Shown: positions 36,547-43,834 of the stretch, one piece after another | How positions within the stretch are numbered: position 1 is the stretch's first letter | Layout of the letters: each line of letters opens with the position of its first letter | NCBI RefSeq assembly: GCF_001594145.1 | Contig: NZ_LVCF01000038.1 | Coordinates: 1-64,000 of the forward strand | Direction: 5' to 3' | From: Branchiibius sp. NY16-3462-2 | GTDB taxonomy: Bacteria > Actinomycetota > Actinomycetes > Actinomycetales > Dermatophilaceae | Length of the DNA stretch: 64,000 nucleotides | Made by a program: the position numbers and the translations under genes | The notes under the pieces: model-generated | The model's input: only the letters and a program-made list of their open reading frames with translations | Database searches by the model: none | What the model was told of the DNA's origin: nothing

Positions 36547-37378
36547 GGCGAGCGTCCTTCACTTCCCGCAACACCTCGACGTACCCGACCTCGAACCCGG
36601 CCAGCGCTGGTCGACCTGGCGGCAGATTCCTGCCCTGTCCCGCGGTCCGGCGCCGTGGCCGGACTGGCTGGTCACCGACGATGAGTCCATCGACACCGAA
36701 CTGGGCATCCTCAAGACCGGCAAGGAAGCTGACGTCTTCCTGGTCGAACGCTCGAATGTGACTGGGCCGCCTAAGAATTGCCGCCTGGCCGCGAAGCGGT
36801 ACCGCGACCAGCAGCACACCTCGTTCAACCGCACGACCGACTACACCGAGGGTCGGGGGATCGCTCGCAAGGGTCACCGGGAGCGTCGCGCGCTGGCCAA
36901 GAAGACGTCCTTCGGCAAGCAGCTGGCCGCGGGCCGGTGGGCGCTGGCCGAGTGGGAGTCGCTGGTGCGGCTTTTCGAGGCCGGGCTGCCCGTGCCGTAT
37001 CCGGTGCAGATCGACGGCACCGAGATCCTGATGGAGCTGATCACGCATCCGGACGGTTCGCCGGCGCCGCGGCTGGCCGCGCTGCGCGTGGCCTCTCGGA
37101 CGCAACTGGCGGACCTGTTCGATCAAGCGCGTAGGGCGCTGATCACGTTGGCGGGTATGGGCGTTGCGCACGGCGACCTCTCGGCGTACAACCTGCTGGT
37201 TGCGGGGGAGCGGTTGGTGATCATCGACGTCCCGCAGACCGTCGACGTGATCGGTAATCCGCACGGGATGGACTTCCTGCACCGGGACTGCCGCAACGTG
37301 GCGACCTGGTTCGCCGGCAAGGGGCTCGCGGTCGACGGCGATGAGTTGTTCGGTGAGGTCGCGGCCCACGCGTGGTGA
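36515..37378 (+). CDS. RIO1-type atypical serine kinase
   Basis: 287 residues from the TTG at 36515. The ATP-loop region ELGILKTGKEADVFLVER, the lysine in CRLAAKRYRD, ELITHPDGSPAPRLA as hinge, HGDLSAYNLLV as catalytic loop (Asp and Asn) and VIIDVPQTVD as the metal-binding Asp are classic for RIO kinases. The real substrate in bacteria is unknown. The start is unsure: GTG 36500 is also in frame, neither has a good ribosome-binding site, and a separate short frame with strong GAGGAGG overlaps it. A terminator lies upstream at 36399-36429. Convergent with the HNH gene. Confidence 0.8.
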   Translation: MNRNESQPAAEASVLHFPQHLDVPDLEPGQRWSTWRQIPALSRGPAPWPDWLVTDDESIDTELGILKTGKEADVFLVERSNVTGPPKNCRLAAKRYRDQQHTSFNRTTDYTEGRGIARKGHRERRALAKKTSFGKQLAAGRWALAEWESLVRLFEAGLPVPYPVQIDGTEILMELITHPDGSPAPRLAALRVASRTQLADLFDQARRALITLAGMGVAHGDLSAYNLLVAGERLVIIDVPQTVDVIGNPHGMDFLHRDCRNVATWFAGKGLAVDGDELFGEVAAHAW

Positions 37379-37399
37379 CGGTGTCGGGCGTCGGTTCGC

Positions 37400-39115
37400 T
37401 CAGTCTCCGGGACTCGTGATGTAGGTGCGGCCGGTGGGGCTGGTCCAGGTGCACACGCCGGTGGGGGACATGACCACTTTCCAGCCGCCTTCGTGTTTGG
37501 CGCGGTGGTGGTGGCGGCACAGGCATTGCAGGTTGCTGGCGGTGGTGTCTCCGTCGGGGTAGCGGATGACGTGGTCGATGTCGGACAGTTTCGCGGGTCG
37601 GGTGCAGCCGGGGAAGCGGCAGTGTTGGTCGCGGGCTTGGACGAACCGGGCCAACCTCGCACCGGGCCGGTAGGACCGGTCACCGGTTTCCACCACGACA
37701 CCTGTTGCAGCGTCGGTGAGGGCGCGGGACAGTTTCACGCCGAGTAGGTGGGTCATCTCCACGATGCTGTCGGCGGGGATCACCCCGACCCGCGGTAACA
37801 GCAGGTCACTGATCGCACGGGATTCGGCGGGGACGGTGTCGGTGAGGGTGGGTGTGGTGCGGTACCTCGTGAGGTGACCGCAGCTGGTGTTGTCCGGGTC
37901 GGGCACGTGATCACACCCTGGTGGACTAGCGCTTGGTGCATCCGGTGGACCGGTTCGTGCCTGCAGTTCCGTGGATCCACTGGCGATGGCGTTGAGTTCG
38001 GCGAGTTCGGCATCGAATAACGCTCGTAGTTCTTCATCCATCAGGTCGCGGCCGTTGAACGGGACCAGCCCTTCGGCGCGCAGGTCCTGCTCGATCAACG
38101 CTTCATGGGCCAACAGGGATGCCTCGATGAAATCCAGGCCATCGAACAGGTCCTCGCCGAGGTCACCCGCGAACGGGTCCGCCCAGTCCTGGACAGCCGG
38201 AACCGCTGGTTCTGGGGTGTCGATCGGGATCAGGAACGTCAGCTGCGTGTCGACACCGACCCCGGCCAGCGTCAGATCCGTGAAGGCGTCGACCCGGCAC
38301 TCCGCCAACGTCTTGTCCGTCGTGGTCACCGAATGCAAGTCGCGGGCCAACTGGTCGATCGCGGCCATCAGTTTCGCCGCCTCCAACGTCGGTAACACCG
38401 CGGTCAGTTCCGACAGGCCCGGTTCGTGATGCTCCCGCACGAACACCCCCACCGCCGAACGACGCCGTGCTTGGGCTGCCGCATCTGCTCCGATCGGGTC
38501 CAGGCGCACCCGTAACCGGCGCGCCTTCGCCCGCAGTTTCGCTGCGGTGGTGGCCTCGGGGTCACCGGCCAGGACACGATCTTCCACCGCGGCGGTGACG
38601 TGCTCGGGGGCGCCATTGGTCACGTCGGCGACGACGGTGGCTTTGAACGGGTCCAACCCGCCGGCACCGACCCGGTCCAACAACCGAGGACAGCGATCGA
38701 GGGTGTCGATGGCGGCGCTGATCCGGTTGCCGGCTTGCCGGTCCGACCACCCCAACCGGGTGGATAGTTCCAGGGGGATCCATTCATCGACGTACGACCC
38801 CGGCTCATGCCGCACCTCCCGCGAGATCAGTCGGGGCAGAGCGTCTTCGACCGGGTTGGGGTCCTCGCGGTGCTCGATCGCCGCCGCCTGCGCGATCCGA
38901 TGCGTTTGCACACCCCACGCGCAGTTCTGCACCCGCTGCGCGAGCTGGACGTCGGCCAGCAACGCATCCTCAGACAGGTCCGAAACGTCTTTATCGACGC
39001 GGTGATACGCGACCCGCAACAACTGCTCCGCAGCCGCTAACAACTGCGACATAGAGGCGTCCAGAACCGCTGATTCACGGAGCATTGATGAGCTCTCAGC
39101 GGGGGTCGCGGACAT
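37400..39115 (-). CDS. DUF222 and HNH endonuclease domain protein (13E12-like)
   Basis: 571 residues. The DUF222 domain fills roughly residues 20-350, and a C-terminal HNH domain contains CRFPGCTRPAKLSDIDHVI and LCRHHHRAKHEGGW with the Cys and His ligands. Such proteins occur in many copies in actinobacterial genomes and correspond to the 13E12 repeat family of mycobacteria, which serves as an attachment site for prophages phiRv1/2. The role is not settled. The ATG at 39115, just after a GGGGG run, is preferred to an upstream extension. A large palindrome lies 110 bp upstream. Confidence 0.88.
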   Translation of the reverse strand: MSATPAESSSMLRESAVLDASMSQLLAAAEQLLRVAYHRVDKDVSDLSEDALLADVQLAQRVQNCAWGVQTHRIAQAAAIEHREDPNPVEDALPRLISREVRHEPGSYVDEWIPLELSTRLGWSDRQAGNRISAAIDTLDRCPRLLDRVGAGGLDPFKATVVADVTNGAPEHVTAAVEDRVLAGDPEATTAAKLRAKARRLRVRLDPIGADAAAQARRRSAVGVFVREHHEPGLSELTAVLPTLEAAKLMAAIDQLARDLHSVTTTDKTLAECRVDAFTDLTLAGVGVDTQLTFLIPIDTPEPAVPAVQDWADPFAGDLGEDLFDGLDFIEASLLAHEALIEQDLRAEGLVPFNGRDLMDEELRALFDAELAELNAIASGSTELQARTGPPDAPSASPPGCDHVPDPDNTSCGHLTRYRTTPTLTDTVPAESRAISDLLLPRVGVIPADSIVEMTHLLGVKLSRALTDAATGVVVETGDRSYRPGARLARFVQARDQHCRFPGCTRPAKLSDIDHVIRYPDGDTTASNLQCLCRHHHRAKHEGGWKVVMSPTGVCTWTSPTGRTYITSPGD

Positions 39116-39225
39116 ACCCCCAGTGTACTGGTGTTCGACACCTGTATCCAGGTTATGCACAGCTAACATTCAGAAATCTCGCCCGGGCTAGATCGGCACA
39201 GGCAGCTACGCAGACGCGCGACTTA

Positions 39226-39273
39226 TCGACAGATGCGCGGGTTACAACCCGCGCAACTGTCGACAACCCGCGC
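39226..39273. repeat. 38-bp near-perfect palindrome with a third arm copy
   Basis: TCGACA, three bases, GCGCGGGTT, two bases, AACCCGCGC, three bases, TGTCGA spans 39226-39263. AACCCGCGC recurs at 39265-39273. It lies in the 254-bp spacer between the HNH gene and the TetR operon. No T run follows, so it is not a plain terminator. It may be a repeat-family end, an operator, or a DNA-structure signal. Confidence 0.7.
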
Positions 39274-39339
39274 GGATGCGAACGCCAGATGCGACGAGGT
39301 CTTGGCAAGAGTGCTGCGGATCACCTAATCTCCGTGAAG

Positions 39340-39355
39340 TTGGTCAAGTGACCAA
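39340..39355. promoter_or_regulatory. Candidate TetR operator
   Basis: TTGGTCAAGTGACCAA is a perfect dyad with 7-bp arms and a two-base centre, ending 14 bp before the TetR start, where a repressor would block the operon promoter. Confidence 0.75.
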
Positions 39356-39369
39356 GACAAGGGGTGAAC

Positions 39370-39996
39370 GTGACCAGATACACCGTGGCCGAGCGCCGCG
39401 AACTGCTCATCCAGGCGACGCTGCGGATCATCGCCGCCGACGGCGTACAGTCCGCCACGACCCGGGCGATCTGCCGTGAGGCGGGGATGGCGCAGGCCAG
39501 CTTCCACTACGCCTTCCGCAGCCGGGACGCGTTGTTGGCTGCCGCCGTGCAGTACGCCCTCGACGATGACGTCGAACGCACCGCGGACGCACTCATCGGC
39601 GTACTGCCGGAGGAGACCGACCTGCCCACTCTGGTGCACAACTGCCTCGCCGCCTACGTCGAGTCGGTAATTGCCGATCCGAACCGGGAGCAGGCCGTCC
39701 TCTCACTGATGGGATACGCGCGCAGCGTGCCCGACCTGCAGCCGATTGCCGAGCAGACCTACCGCAAGTACTACGAACTGGCCGCCAACGCACTGCAAGC
39801 AGCGGCAGATCTCACCGGTGTTCCGTGGCGCACCGACGTCACCGACCTCGCTCCGATCGTGATCGCGGCCACCGACGGTATAACGCTGGCCTACCTGAGC
39901 ACCCGCGACCGGGAGGTCGCCGAGCTCATCGCCCGGTCCGCCGCACAGACGCTGATGATGCACGCGGCCGTTCCGGCCGATGAGGTGCTGGGTTGA
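39370..39996 (+). CDS. TetR-family transcriptional regulator
   Basis: 208 residues. The N-terminal helix-turn-helix (LLIQATLRIIAADGVQSATT to CREAGMAQASFHYAFRSRDALLAAAV) is typical. The C-terminal ligand domain resembles the TetR_C_6/BetI-like group but has no clear match. The GTG at 39370 is preferred to the in-frame GTG at 39364 because AAGGGG lies five bases ahead. A perfect palindrome sits just upstream, and the transporter starts within its stop codon, so it very likely regulates its own four-gene operon. The ligand is unknown. Confidence 0.9.
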   Translation: MTRYTVAERRELLIQATLRIIAADGVQSATTRAICREAGMAQASFHYAFRSRDALLAAAVQYALDDDVERTADALIGVLPEETDLPTLVHNCLAAYVESVIADPNREQAVLSLMGYARSVPDLQPIAEQTYRKYYELAANALQAAADLTGVPWRTDVTDLAPIVIAATDGITLAYLSTRDREVAELIARSAAQTLMMHAAVPADEVLG

Positions 39997-41267
39997 GCAC
40001 GACCGAAGAGCAACCGCAGGTCGTGACCGGAAAGGTCAGCAACCGGTGGATCAGCCTCTTCGCGATCTCGTGGCTGGGTATCTGGCTGGCCCAACTCACC
40101 CCGTTCCAGCTGACCCTGCCCGAACAGGTCAACGACCTGCTCGGGCTGGATGGCAACAACCTGGCGGAGAGCCAGTGGCACCGCAGCGTGATCGGGTTCG
40201 GGATCGTGTCCGGCATCTCGGCGATCTTTGCGCTCATCGCCTTCCCGGTCGCCGGGTCGCTGTCGGACCGCACCACGGGCCGCCTCGGCCGCCGACGTCC
40301 GTGGATCTTCAGCGGTGTCGCGCTTTTCGCAATCGCCCTGGTACTCATGGGTTTCCAGCACACCTGGGTGGGCCTGGCCATCTGTTGGTCACTGGTCATC
40401 ACCGGGTTCAGCGTTGCGTCGTCCGCGCTCACCGCCCTGATCAGTGACCAGGTGCCCGTCTACCAACGCGGTGTGGTGTCCAGCTGGGTATCCGCGCCGC
40501 AGGCGCTCGGTGTCGTCATCGGCGTCGCGCTGGTCTCGCTGCTCGGCCTGTCGCCGATACCCGCCTACCTGCTGGTCGCCGTACTCCTGATCGCCTGCAC
40601 GCTGCCCTTCGCGCTCTACCTGGACGATCCGCCCGTCGGTGACCACGGATTGCCGTCCTTCAACCTGCGCTCCGTGTGGGACGAACTCTGGATCTCCCCG
40701 CTGCGTGAACGTGACTTCGGCTGGACCCTGCTCGGCCGGATCCTGGTCAACATCGGCAACGCGCTCGGGACCTCACTGCTGTTCTTCCTGCTGCAGTTCG
40801 GGCTGCACGTCGCCGACCCGGCCGACAAGGTGCTCACGCTGACCCTCGTCTACACCGTGTGCGTCGTCATCGCCGCTCTGGTCAGCGGCCGGCTCAGTGA
40901 CCGGCTGCGAGTCCGTAAGCCGTTCGTGCTGGGCGCCGGTGTGCTGCAAGGGTTTGCGGCGATCGTGATCGCGATCCAACCCACCCTGACGAGTACGGCG
41001 ATCGCTGCCGGCCTGCTTGGTGCCGGCTTCGGCTGCTTCCTGGGTGTCGACCAGGCATTGGCGACGCAGGTGCTGCCTGACGCCGCCACCACGGGCAAGG
41101 ACCTCGGGATCATGAACATCGCGATGGCTGTGCCACAGGCCCTCGGGCCGCTGATCGGCGCCTTCGTCGTGGCCTGGTTCGGCGGGTTCACCGCGCTCTA
41201 CATCGCCTCCGCCGTCTTCGGGATCCTCGGGGGATTAAGCGTCCTGCGCGTGCGAGGTGTGCGATGA
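39993..41267 (+). CDS. Major facilitator superfamily transporter
   Basis: 424 residues with about twelve membrane helices. GSLSDRTTGRLGRRRPWIFSG in loop 2-3 has the RRRPWI form of the SLC45/GPH-like sugar porter subgroup rather than drug efflux pumps, and SGRLSDRLRVRKPFVLG is the loop 8-9 repeat. The direction and substrate cannot be told from sequence. The TTG start overlaps the TetR stop (TTGA), and the deaminase gene overlaps its own stop, so it is the second gene of a coupled operon. Confidence 0.88.
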   Translation: MSTTEEQPQVVTGKVSNRWISLFAISWLGIWLAQLTPFQLTLPEQVNDLLGLDGNNLAESQWHRSVIGFGIVSGISAIFALIAFPVAGSLSDRTTGRLGRRRPWIFSGVALFAIALVLMGFQHTWVGLAICWSLVITGFSVASSALTALISDQVPVYQRGVVSSWVSAPQALGVVIGVALVSLLGLSPIPAYLLVAVLLIACTLPFALYLDDPPVGDHGLPSFNLRSVWDELWISPLRERDFGWTLLGRILVNIGNALGTSLLFFLLQFGLHVADPADKVLTLTLVYTVCVVIAALVSGRLSDRLRVRKPFVLGAGVLQGFAAIVIAIQPTLTSTAIAAGLLGAGFGCFLGVDQALATQVLPDAATTGKDLGIMNIAMAVPQALGPLIGAFVVAWFGGFTALYIASAVFGILGGLSVLRVRGVR

Positions 41268-42478
41268 GCCGGCCGGCGGGGGACTGGGCGCGCATCGACG
41301 CGGCGGTGCGGGCGCACGGCGATGGCGGTGCCGTGGTTGCGCTCGACCGTGCAGCCTTCCTGACCAACGCCGCCGATCTCGTACGCCGAGCGGCCGGCAC
41401 CCCGATCCGGGTCGCCTCCAAGTCGTTGCGGGTGAGGTCCTGCCTCGAAGAGGTCCTCGCTATGGACGGCATCGCTGGCGTCCTTGCGTACGACCTCGCC
41501 GAAGCCCACTGGCTCGCAACGGAATCCGGGGTCGAGGATGTCCTGATGGGTTACCCCACGGCGGACGTTCCAGCCATCCAGGCCCTCGCCACCGACGAGG
41601 TCGCGAGGGACCGGGTCACGCTACTGGTCGACTCGGCGGCACAACTCGATCTGCTCACCGAGGTCATCCCGCACGGTGTCGCGGTGCGCGTCGCGATCGA
41701 CCTGGACGCCTCCTTCGACGTGCCGGTGTTGGGCCGTCTGGGTGTGCTGCGATCACCTGTCCACACGGCTGACGCCGCAGCGACACTGGCCCGGGAGATC
41801 GCGACACGGCCCGGGCTGCGACTGGTCGGCGCGATGTCCTACGAGGCACAGGTTGCCGGGGTCGGGAACGAACTGCCCGACGGCGGTGTGACCGCACGGC
41901 TGAAGAACGCCGCGATCGCCGCCATGCAGCAACGCTCGATGGCCGAGTTGATCCCACGACGGTCCGCCGCGATCGCCGCGATCCGTGAAGTCGCTGATCT
42001 GGAGTTCGTCAACGGTGGCGGAACCGGTTCCATCGAGGTGACCGCCGCCGACCCATCGATCACCGACATCGCTGCTGGCAGTGGGTTTTTCGGCGGTCAT
42101 CTCTTCGACGGATACGCGCACTTCCAACCGCGAGCGGCGATCGGGTTCGGTCTGCAGGTCGTCCGTCGCCCGGGCCCGGGCGTCGTCACCTGTCACGGCG
42201 GTGGCTGGATCGCGTCCGGTCCGCCAGCGGCCGACCGATTGCCGCTGCCGGTGTGGCCGGCCGGCCTTCAGTATGCGCCGAGAGAAGCAGCTGGTGAGGT
42301 TCAGACCCCGCTGCTCGGTGCCGCCGCCGACACGCTGGAGATCGGTGACCGGGTGTGGTTCCGCCACACCAAGTCCGGTGAGATCGCCGAGCACGCGAAC
42401 GAGGTCCTGGTCGTGGAGGGCGACGAAGTCGCTGAAGTCGTTCCGACCTACCGAGGTGAGGGGAAGTGTTTCCTATGA
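41264..42478 (+). CDS. PLP-dependent amino acid deaminase/aldolase (alanine racemase N-terminal, DSD1/D-threonine aldolase-like)
   Basis: 404 residues. The PLP lysine is Lys53 in IRVASKSLRV, followed by a TIM-barrel like that of alanine racemase. The C-terminal domain contains TCHGGGWIASG and GDRVWFRHTKSGEIAEHANEV, the DSD1-like part that binds a metal ion in D-threonine aldolase and D-serine dehydratase. Substrate is likely a beta-hydroxy amino acid or related compound, which is inference from the family. The ATG overlaps the transporter stop, and the flavoprotein gene overlaps its own stop. Confidence 0.9.
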   Translation: MSRPAGDWARIDAAVRAHGDGGAVVALDRAAFLTNAADLVRRAAGTPIRVASKSLRVRSCLEEVLAMDGIAGVLAYDLAEAHWLATESGVEDVLMGYPTADVPAIQALATDEVARDRVTLLVDSAAQLDLLTEVIPHGVAVRVAIDLDASFDVPVLGRLGVLRSPVHTADAAATLAREIATRPGLRLVGAMSYEAQVAGVGNELPDGGVTARLKNAAIAAMQQRSMAELIPRRSAAIAAIREVADLEFVNGGGTGSIEVTAADPSITDIAAGSGFFGGHLFDGYAHFQPRAAIGFGLQVVRRPGPGVVTCHGGGWIASGPPAADRLPLPVWPAGLQYAPREAAGEVQTPLLGAAADTLEIGDRVWFRHTKSGEIAEHANEVLVVEGDEVAEVVPTYRGEGKCFL

Positions 42479-43794
42479 GTTCGAAAACGGTTGAGCGACA
42501 GACGGTCTGGCGCAACTGGGGCCGAACCGAGCAGGCCCGGCCGAACGAGGTCGTCTCCCCTCAGAGCGTCGACGAACTCGCGCAGCTCGTGACGCGCGCA
42601 CAAGCGGACGGGCGTCGCGTCAAGCCGGTCGGCGCTGGCCACAGCTTCACCGGGATCGCCGTCGCACCTGACATCCAGATCAGCATGGAGCGGATGCGGG
42701 GGCTGGTGTCGGCCGACGAATCGACCGGTGAGGTGACGCTGCGAGCGGGCACCCACCTGTTCGAGATCCCCGGTTTGCTGGCACCGTACGGACTGGCCAT
42801 GACCAACCTTGGCGACGTCGACCGCCAGACTATCTCCGGCGCGACCTCCACCGGAACCCACGGCACCGGAGGCCAATTCGGTGGTATCGCAACGCAGATC
42901 ACCGGGGTCCGCTTGATCGACGGGCACGGCCGCGACGTACACGTCGCCGCTGGCGATTCCCGGCTGGCCGGCGCCGCGCTCGGTCTGGGCGCCCTCGGCG
43001 TGCTCACCGAGATCACGCTGCGTTGTGTCCCCGCCTTCAAGATGCGGGCGGTGGAGGAGCCAGGCACCTTCGAGAACTCCGTGTCCGGTTTCGCCGACAA
43101 CGTCGGCAGTACCGATCACCACGAGTTCTACTGGTTCCCGCACACCGACGTCACGTTGACCAAGTTCAACACCCGGCTCGGCCTTGATGAGCCGGACACC
43201 GGACCGTCCGCCGTACGCCGATGGGTCGACGACGAGTTGCTGGCCAACAAGTTCTTCGGTGCCCTGTGCTCGTTCGAATCCCGGGTGCCCTCGGTGACCC
43301 CGGCCCTGAACCAGGTGTCGGCCCGGGTGCTGTCGGCGCGGCAGTACGTCGCACCCGCCCACGAGGTGCTGATCTCCGCGCGCAACGTGCGGTTCCGGGA
43401 GATGGAATACGCGATCCCGATCGAGGCCGTGCCCGATGCCTTGCGGGAGGTCCGCGCGATGATCGACCGCCGCGGTTACCGGGTCAGCTTCCCGGTCGAG
43501 GTGCGGGCGGCCGCGGCCGATGACCTGATGATCTCGACTGCGTCCGGTCGGGCCAGCGGATACATCGCCGTGCACCGGTACGTCGGCGACCGACCGGACA
43601 GCTACTTCGACGACGTCGAGGCGATCATGGTGGCCCACGAGGGCCGACCGCACTGGGGCAAGATGCACACCCGGGACGCCGCCTACTTCGCCGGTGTCTA
43701 CCCGCGTTTCGGTGAATTCCTCGCGCTGCGTGACCAGTTCGACCCCGACCGGGTGTTCGCCAACGACTACCTGACGCGGGTGCTCGGCGAATAA
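42475..43794 (+). CDS. D-arabinono-1,4-lactone oxidase/alditol oxidase-type FAD protein
   Basis: 439 residues. The FAD-binding PCMH domain has PVGAGHSFTGIA with His56, the position that carries covalently bound FAD in alditol oxidase and aldonolactone oxidases, and ISGATSTGTHGTGGQFGG as the second block. The C-terminal ALO domain contains RPHWGKMHTRD and the FDPDRVFANDYL end. Family members oxidise sugar acids' lactones or alditols with oxygen. It is the last gene of the TetR operon. The next gene, hrpA, starts 40 bp later with its own promoter-like GGATAG. Confidence 0.9.
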   Translation: MSSKTVERQTVWRNWGRTEQARPNEVVSPQSVDELAQLVTRAQADGRRVKPVGAGHSFTGIAVAPDIQISMERMRGLVSADESTGEVTLRAGTHLFEIPGLLAPYGLAMTNLGDVDRQTISGATSTGTHGTGGQFGGIATQITGVRLIDGHGRDVHVAAGDSRLAGAALGLGALGVLTEITLRCVPAFKMRAVEEPGTFENSVSGFADNVGSTDHHEFYWFPHTDVTLTKFNTRLGLDEPDTGPSAVRRWVDDELLANKFFGALCSFESRVPSVTPALNQVSARVLSARQYVAPAHEVLISARNVRFREMEYAIPIEAVPDALREVRAMIDRRGYRVSFPVEVRAAAADDLMISTASGRASGYIAVHRYVGDRPDSYFDDVEAIMVAHEGRPHWGKMHTRDAAYFAGVYPRFGEFLALRDQFDPDRVFANDYLTRVLGE

Positions 43795-43834
43795 GAATGG
43801 GGGAGTAGCGCCCACTGTTTGGCAGGATAGGCGG

